Shown: positions 53,133-63,146, counted from the first letter of the stretch. The stretch is 64,000 bases of DNA from CADCUY01 sp964242735 (GCA_964242735.1 CAXTAK010000002.1:1-64000); one strand, 5' to 3'. The notes: a model not told the origin generated them from the letters alone. Translations and numbers: made by a program.

Positions 53133-54794
53133 TCAGGCCGGCACGACCCCCGGCGTCCCCGCGGCGGTCGCGAACCTCGCCGTGGTCGTCACCGGCTGGG
53201 TGCGCGTGGTGATGGTCGGCACGGTGCGAGCCTCGGTCACCCACCGCTCGCGGGTGACGTCGCAGCGCAGGTAACCGCGCAGCGAGCCGTCGAAGTACTT
53301 CACGTGCGGGTTCAGCGTGGGGTTCGCGGCCTTGATGGGGGCGTCGAAGGCGATCGGGAAGTCGGAGCTGATCGACGTCGCGACGTACTCGCTGGCCACG
53401 GTGGCGCTCGCGGGGTCGTCGAAGTCGAGCTTGAGGTCGCTGAACCAGCTGGAGTGGATGTCACCCGTCAGCACGATCGGGTTCACGATCCGCGCCTGGT
53501 CGAGGAACCCCAGGAGCCGGGCGCGCGCGGGCTGGTACCCGTCCCACTGGTCGAGGTTCGCGGTGAACCGCTCACCGTCGGCGTCGGGGGTGGCGGCGGG
53601 GAAGCGCGTGCGGGCCATCAGGGTCTGCTGCGCCATGACGTTCCACACCGCGGACGACGAGGTCAGCCCGTCGCGCAGCCACTGCTCCTGCGGGTCACCG
53701 GTCATGGTGCCGCCGGTGTTCTCGCGCCCGAGGCGCTCGGGGCCGAAGGCGCCGGGCTGGTCGGTGCGGTACTGGCGGGTGTCGAGGACGTTGATCCGCG
53801 CCAGGTCCCCGAGGTCGAAGCGCCGGTAGATCTGGTAGTCCGGTGAGCCGCGGGTGGGCACCGGGCGCAGCGGCAGGTGCTCGTAGTAGGCCTGGTAGGA
53901 GGCGGCGCGCTGGGCGAGCGCCTGCTCGACGCTCTGGCGCGCCGGGCCGACGTCACCGGCCTCGTCGATGTCGTCGGCGTAGTCGTTCTCCGTCTCGTGG
54001 TCGTCCCACGTGAGGATCCACGGGGCGGAGGCGTGCGCGGCCTGCAGGGACGGGTCGGTCTTGTACAGGGCGTGGCGGTCGCGGTAGTCGGCGAGGGTGA
54101 CGAGCTGGTCGAGCCCCGGCGTCTGCGGGGGGTTGTGCTGGCGGTCGGGGTAGGCGCTGAGCGGGTCGTACTCGTAGATGTAGTCCCCGAGGTGCACCAC
54201 GACGTCGAAGCGCTCCGCGGCCACGCCGTCGAAGGCCGGCCAGTACCCGTTCTGCCAGTCCTGGCAGTTGACGACACCGAGGTGCAGGCGGTCGGGGCGG
54301 CTCCCGGCGGCCGGCGCGGTGCGGGTGCGCCCGACGGGGCTGAGGTGGGCGTCGGCGCGGAAGCGGTAGTAGTACTCCGTCGCGGGCGCCAGGCCGTGGA
54401 CGTCGACGTGCACGGAGTGCGCCCACTCCGGGCGGGCGACGGTGTTCCCGGCGCGGACCACGCGGGTGAAGGCCTGGTCGGTGGCGACCTGCCAGCGCAC
54501 GGGGATGGCGCGCTGGCCGAGGGAGGCGGCGTCGAAGGGGTCGCGCACCAGGCGGGTCCAGATGACGACGGCGCCGGGCAGCGGGTCACCGCTGGCCACG
54601 CCGAGCTGGAACGGCTCCCCGCGCATCCCCGCGGCGTGGGCGGTGCGGACGTCGGCCAGCGCCATCGCGGCGCTCCCACCGAGCGCCGCACCGCCGAGGA
54701 GGACCTGGCGGCGCCCGAGCGGCACCGACCCGATGCCCGCGGTGCTCCCGATGCCTGCGCTGCCTGCGCTCCGCCCGATGCCCAGAACACCCAT
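53133..54794 (-). CDS. Tat-exported PhoD-like phosphodiesterase/alkaline phosphatase
   Basis: 553-residue metallophosphatase. A Tat-type signal (about 1-52) has the twin arginine in LGRRQVLLGG. An N-terminal PhoD domain (about 57-150) is followed by the catalytic domain (about 165-520) with metal-ligand segments NCQDW, VHLGDYIYEYD, TWDDHETENDY and LTGDIHSSWF. PhoD enzymes release phosphate from phosphoesters outside the cell using Ca and Fe. The tip of the N-terminus is a short Gly/Ser/Ile repeat. ATG at 54794 with GGAGGAG upstream. No Pho box was identified. Confidence 0.93.
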   Translation of the reverse strand: MGVLGIGRSAGSAGIGSTAGIGSVPLGRRQVLLGGAALGGSAAMALADVRTAHAAGMRGEPFQLGVASGDPLPGAVVIWTRLVRDPFDAASLGQRAIPVRWQVATDQAFTRVVRAGNTVARPEWAHSVHVDVHGLAPATEYYYRFRADAHLSPVGRTRTAPAAGSRPDRLHLGVVNCQDWQNGYWPAFDGVAAERFDVVVHLGDYIYEYDPLSAYPDRQHNPPQTPGLDQLVTLADYRDRHALYKTDPSLQAAHASAPWILTWDDHETENDYADDIDEAGDVGPARQSVEQALAQRAASYQAYYEHLPLRPVPTRGSPDYQIYRRFDLGDLARINVLDTRQYRTDQPGAFGPERLGRENTGGTMTGDPQEQWLRDGLTSSSAVWNVMAQQTLMARTRFPAATPDADGERFTANLDQWDGYQPARARLLGFLDQARIVNPIVLTGDIHSSWFSDLKLDFDDPASATVASEYVATSISSDFPIAFDAPIKAANPTLNPHVKYFDGSLRGYLRCDVTRERWVTEARTVPTITTRTQPVTTTARFATAAGTPGVVPA

Positions 54795-54917
54795 GTCGAC
54801 TCCTCCGCCGCCCGCCCGGCGACGACGCCGGCTGGGAGGAGCCGACCAGAGGGGGACGAACACGACGAGAACGCCGCGTGAGCAGTCGGCGCTGGCAGTC
54901 GGCGGAGGCAGCGCGCC

Positions 54918-54923
54918 TACCCT
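54918..54923 (+). promoter_or_regulatory. TACCCT -10 box of the CynX-type transporter gene (leaderless type)
   Basis: TACCCT lies 7 bases before the GTG at 54931. No -35 or Shine-Dalgarno is evident. Confidence 0.45.
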
Positions 54924-54930
54924 GGGGCCA

Positions 54931-56199
54931 GTGACACCCGGGTCGGCCGCACCTGACGCTGCTGCGGACCCCGCCGGACGCGCCCGCGGAGCGGTGCTCG
55001 TCGGCATCGCCATCGTGCTCACGGGCCTCAACCTGCGCACCGCCGTCACCAGCGTGGGCCCGGTCCTGGAGGAGATCAGCACCGGCCTGTCCCTCAGTTC
55101 CGGCGCCGCGGGCCTGGTCACCGCCCTGCCGGTGCTGAGCTTTGCCGTCATCGGCTTCGCCGGTCCCCCGCTGGCGGCCCGCTACCGCGACGGGCACGTG
55201 CTCGCCGCGGCGATGCTGCTGGTGGCCAGCGGCCTGGTGCTGCGCTCCCTGGCCGGGACGTTCGGGGTCTTCGTGGTCGGCACGGCGGTGGCCATGGGCG
55301 GCGGGGCCCTGGGCAACGTGCTGCTGCCGGGGCTGGTCAAGCGGTGGTTCCCCCACCGGACCGGGCTGCTGGTGGGCGCCTACAGCACGGCGATGGCCGT
55401 GGGCGCCGCCGCGGCCGCCGCGGCCAGCGCGCCGATCGCGGCGGCGGCCGGCGCCTCGGGGTGGCGGTGGGCGCTGGGCTGCTGGGCGGCGCTCGCGCTG
55501 GTGGCGGCGCTGCCCTGGCTGGCGGCGCCGCGGCTGCCCGGGTCCTCGCGCGCCGGCCACGTCCACGTGCGGGTGGGCGACCTGCGCCGCAGCCGCCTGG
55601 CGTGGACCCTGGCGGTGTTCTGCGGCATGCAGTCGCTGCAGGCGTACGTCATCCTCGGGTGGACCGCGCAGTACCTGCGCGACCAGGGGATGTCCGCGGC
55701 GTCGGCGGGGCTGCTGCTGGGCCTGAACACGCTCGTGGTCATCCCGCTGAGCGTCGTCGTCCCGCTGCTCGCCGTCCACCAGCACCTGCAGCGCCCGCTG
55801 CTGGTGACCTTCGTCGGCTGCCTGTTCGCGGGGTGGACGGGGATGCTCCTGGCCCCGCTGACCCTGACCTGGGTGTGGATGGTGCTGCTGGCCCTCGGCA
55901 CCGGCAGCTTCGGGATGATCCTGACGATGCTGGGGCTGCGGACGCGCACCCCGGAGGCCACGGCGGCGCTGTCGACCACCACGCAGGGGGTCGGGTACGC
56001 GCTCGCCGTCACGGGCCCGCTCCTGGTCGGCATCACCCTGGAGGTCAGCGGTGGGTACACGGGGATGTTCGTGCTGGCCTACGCGACGATGGCCGTGATG
56101 GCCGTCACGGGGTGGTCGGCGTGCCGCGAGCGCTTCGTCGAGGACGAGCTGCGCGCACCCCGACCGGTGGGCGAGGCGCCCGGCACACTGGTGCCATGA
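54931..56199 (+). CDS. CynX/NimT-family MFS transporter
   Basis: 422-residue major facilitator with 12 helices. The start LNLRTAVTSVGPVLEEI and the motif GGGALGNVLLPGLVKRWFP are typical of the CynX/NimT subgroup (cyanate or nitroimidazole exporters by name; true substrates vary). GTG at 54931. The last codon overlaps the ATG of the FAD/Fe-S oxidoreductase (ATGA), so transporter and enzyme are probably made together, perhaps for one 2-hydroxyacid substrate. That link is inferred. Confidence 0.88.
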   Translation: MTPGSAAPDAAADPAGRARGAVLVGIAIVLTGLNLRTAVTSVGPVLEEISTGLSLSSGAAGLVTALPVLSFAVIGFAGPPLAARYRDGHVLAAAMLLVASGLVLRSLAGTFGVFVVGTAVAMGGGALGNVLLPGLVKRWFPHRTGLLVGAYSTAMAVGAAAAAAASAPIAAAAGASGWRWALGCWAALALVAALPWLAAPRLPGSSRAGHVHVRVGDLRRSRLAWTLAVFCGMQSLQAYVILGWTAQYLRDQGMSAASAGLLLGLNTLVVIPLSVVVPLLAVHQHLQRPLLVTFVGCLFAGWTGMLLAPLTLTWVWMVLLALGTGSFGMILTMLGLRTRTPEATAALSTTTQGVGYALAVTGPLLVGITLEVSGGYTGMFVLAYATMAVMAVTGWSACRERFVEDELRAPRPVGEAPGTLVP

Positions 56200-59100
56200 G
56201 CCTCGACGTCCCCGCCCGCGCGCCGGGCGGAGCTGGCGCGGCCTCGCGCGCGCCGTCCCCGGCGAGCCGGGGGCCCGCACCGCGCCGGGGTGGGCCCGAC
56301 GGCGAGGCGGGCGCGCTCGCCGCCCGCCTCGCGTCCGCCCTGGGGCCCGGCGGCGATCGCTGCGTCGACGCCTCCACCCGCCGCCGCGCGGAGTACACCA
56401 CCGACGCCTCGAACTACCGGGTGGTGCCCCAGGTGGTGGCCTTCCCCCGCGACGCCGACGACGTGGTCGCCCTGGCCGCGACCTGCCGGGAGCTCGGGGT
56501 GCCGCTGACCAGCCGCGGCGGTGGCACGTCGGTGGCGGGCAACGCGATCGGGCCCGGCGTGGTGGTCGACCACAGCCGTCACCTCGGCGCGATCCTCGAG
56601 CTCGACACCGAGGCGGGGACCGCGCTGGTGCAGCCCGGCGTCGTCCTCGACGACCTGCAGCGCGCCGCGCACCCCTCCGGGTGGCGCTTCGGCCCCGACC
56701 CCTCCACGCACTCGCGCGCCACCCTCGGCGGGATGATCGGCAACGACGCCTGCGGTGCGCACGCCCTCGCCCACGGGCGCACCACCGCGAACGTCCTGGG
56801 CCTGGAGGTGCTCGACGGCGACGGGCGCCGCTGGCACACCGACGCCCCGCCGCCCGCCCTCGTCGCGGGGCTGCGCGGCGTCGCGGGCCAGCACCTCGCG
56901 CTGCTCCGCACCCGGTTCGGCACCTTCGGCCGCCAGGTCTCGGGGTACTCCCTGGAGGACCTGCTGCCCGAGCACAGCGCCTCCGGCACGCTGGACGGCG
57001 TCCGCCTCGCCCGGCTGCTGACCGGCTCGGAGGGCACGCTCGCCACCACGCTGGCGGCCCGGGTGCGGTTGGTGCGCGAGTCGCCGTCCACGGCCTTCGT
57101 GGTGCTCGGCTACCAGGACATGGCCGCCGCCGCCGATGGGACGCCGGGCCTGCTGCGGCACGCGCCGCTGGCGGTGGAGGGCATCGACCGGCGCCTGGTC
57201 GACGTGGTGCGCGCCAGGGGCCGGGCCGTCGCGGGGCTGCCGCGCGGTGAGGGGTGGCTGTTCGTGGAGGTCGGCGGCGCCGACGAGGGCGAGTCGACGG
57301 CGCGGGCGAGGGCCATGGTCGCCGACGCCCGGGCCGACGGGGCGCTGGACGGGGTGGTGGTGCCCAGCGCGGCGCAGGCCCGGGCGCTGTGGCGGATCCG
57401 CGAGGACGGCGCGGGGTTCGCGGGGCGCTCCCCCACGGGTGCCCCCGCATGGCCCGGGTGGGAGGACGCCGCGGTGCCACCGGCCGCGCTCGGCGCGTAC
57501 CTGCGTGACTTCGAGGCGCTGATGGCCGGCCACGGCATCGACGGCCTCGCGTACGGGCACTTCGGGGACGGGTGCATCCACGTGCGCCTGGACCTGCCGC
57601 TGGACACCCCCGGGGGGCCCGCCGCGGCGCGGACCTTCCTCACCGACGCGGCCCGGCTGGTGGCCCGGCACGGCGGGTCGCTCTCGGGCGAGCACGGCGA
57701 CGGGCGGGCGCGCAGCGAGCTGCTGCCGCTGATGTACCCGGCGGAGGCCATCACCGCCTTCGAGCAGGTCAAGGCCGTCTTCGACCCGCGCGACGTGCTG
57801 AACCCCGGCGTCCTGGTGCGACCCGCCCCCCTCGACGCGGACTTGCGGGTGCCCGAGGCGCGCACCGCGGTGACCATCGGACCGCGGCCGCCCGCCGGGT
57901 TGCAGTTCGCCTACCCCGACGACGCCGACGACCTCACCCGGGCCGCGCACCGGTGCGTGGGGGTGGGCAAGTGCCGCGCCGACAACGCGGCGTCCGGTGG
58001 GGTCATGTGCCCGTCGTACCTCGCGACGGGTGACGAGAAGGACTCCACGCGCGCCCGCGCCCGGTTGCTGCAGGAGATGGCGAACGGCGCGCTGGTCACC
58101 GAGGGGTGGCGCAGCGAGGAGGTGCTCGAGTCCCTCGACCTGTGCCTGTCGTGCAAGGGGTGCGCGGTGGACTGCCCCGCCGGGGTCGACATGGCGACGT
58201 ACAAGGCGGAGTTCCTCGACCACCACTGGGCGGGGCGGCTGCGCCCGCGCAGCCACTACCTCTTGGGGTGGCTGCCGCGGTGGTCGCGCCTGGCCGCGCT
58301 GGCACCTCGGGCGGTCAACGCGGTGCTGGCCGTGCCGGGGGTGGCCGTGCTCGCGCGGGCGGCGGGCGGGGTCGACCAGCGCCGTCCGTTGCCGCGCTAC
58401 GCGCCGCAGACGTTCCGCGGGTGGTTCGCGCGCCGGTCACCGGCCACCGCTGGAGACCGTGGGGGCCCCGCCACAGGGGCAGCCGCCGTGCCGGGACAGC
58501 CCGTGGTGCTGTGGGTCGACACCTTCACCGAGCACTTCGACCCCGCGGTGGGCCAGGCCGCGGTGCGGGTGCTGGAGCACCTCGGGTTCGCGGTCACGGT
58601 GACGCGCGAGCGGGTGTGCTGCGGGCTGACGTGGGTCTCCACCGGGCAGCTGGACGGCGCCAAGCGGCAGCTGCGGGCCAGCCTCGACGCGCTGGACTCG
58701 GCGACGGCGGCGGCGCTGGACCGGGCGGCCGGCGGCACGGGCGCTGCTGGCGACGGGGCCGACGTCCCGATCGTCGGCCTCGAACCGAGCTGCACCGCGC
58801 TGCTCCGAGAGGACGCCGCCCGGCTGCTGCCCGACGACCCCCGCGCCCGGGCGCTGCACGCGCGGGTGCGGACCGTCGCCGAGCTCATCGCGGAGCAGCG
58901 TCCCGACTGGGTCCCGCCGCGGCTCGACGGCGCCGACGGTGCCGGGCTCGCCGCCGTGGTCCAGCCGCACTGCCACCAGCACGCCGTGATGGGCTTCGGC
59001 CCGGACGAGGCGCTCATGCGGGCGGCCGGTCTCGCGCCGGAGGTGCTCGCGGGCTGCTGCGGGCTGGCCGGCAACTTCGGCGCGGAGCAGGGGCACTACG

Positions 59101-59483
59101 ACGTGTCGGTGCAGGTGGCCGAGCACGCGCTGCTGCCTGCGCTGCGGCGGGCGCAGGCGGGCGCCGCTGACGTGCCCGTGATCGCCGACGGCTTCTCCTG
59201 CCGCACCCAGGCCTCCGACCTGGCCGGACGCCGCCCGGCGCACCTGGTGGAGCTGCTCGCGCGGGCGCTGCCCGGGGACGAGGCGCGCCCGGGCGAGCAC
59301 GGACGTCGGCTGGGGCGCGCGAGCGCAGGGCGGCGCTCAGCGCCCGCGGGCGCCCCTGCCGCCCTGGAGGTGCCGGCCCCCGGGCATCCACGGGGGACGC
59401 AGACCGATCCCGCTGAGCAGTCCCGTGGCGAAGGCGATGAGGACGCCGGCGGTGCCGGTGGCCCCGACGGCCACCGGCCATGA
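56196..59483 (+). CDS. FAD-binding and Fe-S 2-hydroxyacid oxidoreductase (GlcD-GlcF fusion, YdiJ-like)
   Basis: 1095-residue two-part dehydrogenase. An FAD_binding_4 domain (about 70-285; SRGGGTSVAGNAIGPG, TLGGMIGNDACG, TGSEGTLATT) and FAD-oxidase C domain (about 290-560; YGHFGDGCIHVR, GEHGDGRARSELLP) are followed by two 4Fe-4S motifs (CVGVGKC near 586; CLSCKGC near 648) and two CCG cysteine domains (807 and 953). Relatives oxidise D-lactate or D-2-hydroxyglutarate at the membrane. ATG overlaps the MFS stop. About 50 C-terminal residues are low complexity and lie antisense to the next gene, giving a 147-base convergent overlap. Confidence 0.92.
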   Translation: MSLDVPARAPGGAGAASRAPSPASRGPAPRRGGPDGEAGALAARLASALGPGGDRCVDASTRRRAEYTTDASNYRVVPQVVAFPRDADDVVALAATCRELGVPLTSRGGGTSVAGNAIGPGVVVDHSRHLGAILELDTEAGTALVQPGVVLDDLQRAAHPSGWRFGPDPSTHSRATLGGMIGNDACGAHALAHGRTTANVLGLEVLDGDGRRWHTDAPPPALVAGLRGVAGQHLALLRTRFGTFGRQVSGYSLEDLLPEHSASGTLDGVRLARLLTGSEGTLATTLAARVRLVRESPSTAFVVLGYQDMAAAADGTPGLLRHAPLAVEGIDRRLVDVVRARGRAVAGLPRGEGWLFVEVGGADEGESTARARAMVADARADGALDGVVVPSAAQARALWRIREDGAGFAGRSPTGAPAWPGWEDAAVPPAALGAYLRDFEALMAGHGIDGLAYGHFGDGCIHVRLDLPLDTPGGPAAARTFLTDAARLVARHGGSLSGEHGDGRARSELLPLMYPAEAITAFEQVKAVFDPRDVLNPGVLVRPAPLDADLRVPEARTAVTIGPRPPAGLQFAYPDDADDLTRAAHRCVGVGKCRADNAASGGVMCPSYLATGDEKDSTRARARLLQEMANGALVTEGWRSEEVLESLDLCLSCKGCAVDCPAGVDMATYKAEFLDHHWAGRLRPRSHYLLGWLPRWSRLAALAPRAVNAVLAVPGVAVLARAAGGVDQRRPLPRYAPQTFRGWFARRSPATAGDRGGPATGAAAVPGQPVVLWVDTFTEHFDPAVGQAAVRVLEHLGFAVTVTRERVCCGLTWVSTGQLDGAKRQLRASLDALDSATAAALDRAAGGTGAAGDGADVPIVGLEPSCTALLREDAARLLPDDPRARALHARVRTVAELIAEQRPDWVPPRLDGADGAGLAAVVQPHCHQHAVMGFGPDEALMRAAGLAPEVLAGCCGLAGNFGAEQGHYDVSVQVAEHALLPALRRAQAGAADVPVIADGFSCRTQASDLAGRRPAHLVELLARALPGDEARPGEHGRRLGRASAGRRSAPAGAPAALEVPAPGHPRGTQTDPAEQSRGEGDEDAGGAGGPDGHRP

Positions 59484-62400
59484 CGCGAGGGCGATGACAT
59501 CGGCTGCGGCCCCCAGGACGGCGGAGACCGGGCCCGTCGCCTCGGCGGGGCGTCGCTCAGCTCCGGTGGCGCCGCCCCGGGTCGTGCCAGGATCGTCCGC
59601 TCGTGGCAGGTCGCCCGGCAGGGGGAGCGCGAGATCGGGAGGCCCGTCCGCTCCGATCGCGGAGTCGACCGCACCCGCGGGGCCCGCCGGGCCCTCCTCT
59701 GCGCCGAGATCACCCGGGTCGGAGGCGCTCGCCAGGGCCAGCACCTCGGTCACCACGGATGGCTCGACGGACAGCGGGTAGGTCAGCGGCGATGGGCTCG
59801 CCGCAGGAGCGTCGACGGACGGGGGCGCGAGGGACGGGGGCCCGATCTCCGGCCCTGGCGTCGCCACAGGGACGTCCACGGGTGGAGGGACGTCATCGGG
59901 CGGGGAGACGTCGACGGGCGGGGCGACGTCGGGCGGGGGCAGGACCACCGGCGGCTCGGCCACCGGCGGGTCCAGCACGGGCGGCGCGACGACCGGCGGG
60001 TGAGCCGGCGGGGGCACCACCACCGGCGGGAGGCTGACCGGGGGTCCGATCACGGGCGGGGCTAGGACCGGGGGCTGCCCCACCGGTGGTGCAGCCACGC
60101 TGAGGCCCTGCGTCCGCGTGGCCTGGGCGCCTTGTGCATCGGTGACCGTCAGAGTGACCTGGTACGTGCCCGCCAGCGCGTAGGCGTGGCTGACCACGGG
60201 GCCGTCACCGGCCCCACCGTCGCCGAAGTCCCAGGCGTGCGAGGTCAGCGGCCCGTCCGGGTCCTGCGAAGCCGACCCGTCCAGAGCGGCGGTCAGCTGG
60301 TCCACGACCGCGGTGAAGGCTGCCGACGGCGAGGAGTTGACCACCACCACGTGGCTCGTGCTGCTGCTGGCGCCCTCGCCGTCGGTGACCGTCAGCGTGA
60401 CGGTGTAGCTCCCTGGCGCGGCGTAGGTGTGCGAGGCCGTCGGGCTCGGCGAGGGCACCGTGCGCCCGCCGTCCCCGAAGGTCCAGGCGTAGGCGACCAC
60501 CGACCCCGGTGACGCATCGGAGGAGTCCGTGCCGTCCACCTCGACCCGCAGCTCGGTGGTGGTCCTGGCGAAGGCGGCCTCGGGCGGGTCGTTCACCACG
60601 ACGCCCAGGGTCACGACGCCGGTCGCGCCCTGGTCGTCGGTGACCGTCAGCGTGACGGTGTAGGAGCCCGGCGCGGCGTAGGTGTGCGAGGCGGTCGGGC
60701 TCGGCGAGGGTGCCGTGCGCTCGCCGTCCCCGAAGTCCCACGCGTAGGCGACCACCGACCCCAGCGCCGCGTCCGAGGACCCGGTGCCGTCCACCTGCAC
60801 GGCGAGATCGGTGGTGGTGGTGGTGAAGGACGCCGTGGGCGAGTAGTTGGCCACCACCTGCCGCACGGTGGACGCGACGGCGCCCCGGTCGTCGGTGACG
60901 GTCAGGGTCACGGGGTGACTCCCCGCCTGGGCGTAGACGTGCGATGCGGTGGAGGCGGGTGAGGACGGGCTGGTGGCGCCGTCCCCGAAGTCCCACGCGT
61001 ACGAGGTGACCGAGCCGCCCGGGTCGGGATCGGCGGAGCTGGCGCCGTCGACGGTGAGCTCCAGGTCGCGGGTCGTCGTGGTGAAGGCCGGCGACGGCGC
61101 GGTGTTGACCGACACGTCCCGCGTCGTGGTGCTCGCGGCGCCCCGGTCGTCGGTGACGGTCAGGGTGATGCGGTGCTCCCCCGGCGCGGCGTAGGAGTGC
61201 GAGGCGGTGGGGCTCGGGGAGGCCGCGGTGGTGGTCCCGTCCCCGAAGTCCCACGCGTAGGTCGCCACCGCGCCGTCGGCGTCGGTGTCGGAGGACGCCC
61301 CGCCGTCGACGTCGACCCGCAGGCCGGTGACGGCCGTGGTGAAGGACGCCGACGGGGTGGCGTTGACCACGACCTGCCGGGTCGTGGACGTGGTGCCGCC
61401 CTCGTCGTCGGTGACGGTCAGCGTGACGTCGTAGCGGCCCGCCGTCGCGTAGGTGTGGGAGGCGGTGGGGCTCGGCGAGGCGGCGGCGCCCGTGGTGTCA
61501 CCGAAGTCCCACGCGTAGGAGACCACCGAGCCGCCCGGGTCGGGGTCGGTGGAGCCGGCGCCGTCCAGGGCGACGGCCAGCTCGGTGACGTCCTCCGTGA
61601 AGGACGCGGACGGCGGCGTGCCGGGAGCGGTGCCGAGCTGGTGGTGCTCCTCGACGTCCACGCTGGCGAGCGCCCTGGGGTAGATCGCGACCTCGTCGAT
61701 GGAACCCAGGAAGTCCCTGCTGCTGGCGCCGTCCCAGATGTTGTCGCCACCCACGCGCCAGTAGCCGGTGTAGCCGTCGGCGCTGGTCTCGGGACCGGAC
61801 GCCGCGACCGCCCCGTCGACGTACAGCGCCCGCCCGCCCGGCCCGTGGACGGCGACGACGTGGTGCCAGTGCCCGTCGTTGTACGACGCCGTGGGCGGGG
61901 TGCCCTGCACGCCGCCGTTGAACACCCCGAAGACGAGCTTCCCGTCGTCGGTCATGTAGATCGCGCGGTCGTACTGCCCGCTGAGACCCGTCCGGTTGCC
62001 GCCGAACCCGATCAGGCGGCCGCCCGTGCTCATCCCCGGGTCGGTTCTGAACCACAGCTCGAGGGAGAACAGCTGCGGGTTCGTCTGGGCGGTGCGCGCG
62101 GTGACGATGTCGCCGCTGCCGTTGAGGAGGAGGCCCCTGGAACCCGGGCGGAGACCCGGGGAGCCCAGGACCGGGGTGCCCGAGTAGGTGCCGCCGAGGC
62201 CGACGGGCCCGCTGCTCGCGGCCCTGGTGCCGGTGGTCTCCGCGAACCGCCAGTAGGCGTCCGGGGCGTCGGCGTGGACAGCGGCCCCGTAACGGTCGTC
62301 GGGCGCCGCGGCCATCACCCGACCGCTGGCCCGGTAGTGCTCCCCGATCCGGTCGGCGCCCAGTGCGGTGGGGTAGACCGCCACCTCGTCGAGGTCGGCC

Positions 62401-63146
62401 GCCAGGGCGTCGGCGGTCGGCTCCGACGGGTACGCGCCGAAGGCTCCTCCGCCGACGCGCCACCACCCGGTGCGGGGCTCCGCGGACACCACGTCGGAGC
62501 GGCGGGCGACCTCGAGCCCGTCGGTGAACAGCACCATCCCGTCATCGCCGAGGGTCGCTGCCACGTGGTGCCAGGCGCCGTCGTCGAGGTCGGCGCGGCC
62601 CTCCAGCCGGCGGACCCGCCCGTCGTAGACCCCGAGGCCCAGCCGCCCGTCCGCCGTGAGGTACAGGTGGCGGTCACCGCCGTTGGGCCCCGTGTCGGAG
62701 CCCGAGGAACCGAGGATCCGGCCGCCCGCGGTCGAGGTCGTCCTGATCCACGCCTCCACGGTGAAGACCTGCGGTGCGGTCTCCCCCGGGCCACCGGTGT
62801 CGGTCCCGGTCCTCGTGCCTCCAGCGAAGGCGGCCGCCGTGTCGCCGGCCACCGCCCCCTGCGCGCCGAGGGCGACCGAGTCGTCGAGCGTGAGCGGGTG
62901 CGTCCCTGCGACCGCCTGGTCGGCGACGGTGGTGCCCGTGGTCTCACCGAACCGCCAGTACGAGCTCGGGGCGTCCTCCAGCACGACGTCGGCGTAGGAC
63001 GTCGTGGACCCGGCGACCGGCTCGCTCGCCAGACCCACCGGGCTCATCGAGCCCTGCACCCCCAGGAGGGCGAGCAGCACCACGGCGATCTGCGGGCGCA
63101 CCCCGGCGCGGCGGCGCCCCGCGTGCGCACCCGGACCCCTGCTCAT
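59337..63146 (-). CDS. giant secreted LamG/PKD surface protein
   Basis: 1269-residue exported protein: signal region (about 1-40), two LamG/concanavalin-like domains (about 45-275 and 285-505; both with YWRFGETTGT-type starts and WHHV segments), six tandem PKD domains of about 86 residues each (about 510-1015; repeated YAWDFGDG and YTVTLTVTDD), a Pro-Val-rich stalk (about 1018-1105), and a C-terminal hydrophobic helix (about 1205-1250). The form suggests a cell-wall-spanning adhesin or polysaccharide-binding protein. No enzyme domain or sortase motif is seen. ATG at 63146. Confidence 0.88.
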   Translation of the reverse strand: MSRGPGAHAGRRRAGVRPQIAVVLLALLGVQGSMSPVGLASEPVAGSTTSYADVVLEDAPSSYWRFGETTGTTVADQAVAGTHPLTLDDSVALGAQGAVAGDTAAAFAGGTRTGTDTGGPGETAPQVFTVEAWIRTTSTAGGRILGSSGSDTGPNGGDRHLYLTADGRLGLGVYDGRVRRLEGRADLDDGAWHHVAATLGDDGMVLFTDGLEVARRSDVVSAEPRTGWWRVGGGAFGAYPSEPTADALAADLDEVAVYPTALGADRIGEHYRASGRVMAAAPDDRYGAAVHADAPDAYWRFAETTGTRAASSGPVGLGGTYSGTPVLGSPGLRPGSRGLLLNGSGDIVTARTAQTNPQLFSLELWFRTDPGMSTGGRLIGFGGNRTGLSGQYDRAIYMTDDGKLVFGVFNGGVQGTPPTASYNDGHWHHVVAVHGPGGRALYVDGAVAASGPETSADGYTGYWRVGGDNIWDGASSRDFLGSIDEVAIYPRALASVDVEEHHQLGTAPGTPPSASFTEDVTELAVALDGAGSTDPDPGGSVVSYAWDFGDTTGAAASPSPTASHTYATAGRYDVTLTVTDDEGGTTSTTRQVVVNATPSASFTTAVTGLRVDVDGGASSDTDADGAVATYAWDFGDGTTTAASPSPTASHSYAAPGEHRITLTVTDDRGAASTTTRDVSVNTAPSPAFTTTTRDLELTVDGASSADPDPGGSVTSYAWDFGDGATSPSSPASTASHVYAQAGSHPVTLTVTDDRGAVASTVRQVVANYSPTASFTTTTTDLAVQVDGTGSSDAALGSVVAYAWDFGDGERTAPSPSPTASHTYAAPGSYTVTLTVTDDQGATGVVTLGVVVNDPPEAAFARTTTELRVEVDGTDSSDASPGSVVAYAWTFGDGGRTVPSPSPTASHTYAAPGSYTVTLTVTDGEGASSSTSHVVVVNSSPSAAFTAVVDQLTAALDGSASQDPDGPLTSHAWDFGDGGAGDGPVVSHAYALAGTYQVTLTVTDAQGAQATRTQGLSVAAPPVGQPPVLAPPVIGPPVSLPPVVVPPPAHPPVVAPPVLDPPVAEPPVVLPPPDVAPPVDVSPPDDVPPPVDVPVATPGPEIGPPSLAPPSVDAPAASPSPLTYPLSVEPSVVTEVLALASASDPGDLGAEEGPAGPAGAVDSAIGADGPPDLALPLPGDLPRADDPGTTRGGATGAERRPAEATGPVSAVLGAAADVIALASWPVAVGATGTAGVLIAFATGLLSGIGLRPPWMPGGRHLQGGRGARGR
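60095..61620. repeat. six tandem PKD-coding repeats of about 258 bp
   Basis: The PKD part of the surface-protein gene repeats every 258 bases or so, with blocks such as CCGAAGTCCCACGCGTA recurring. Copies 4 and 5 are nearly identical over long stretches, which points to recent duplication or gene conversion. Confidence 0.85.
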
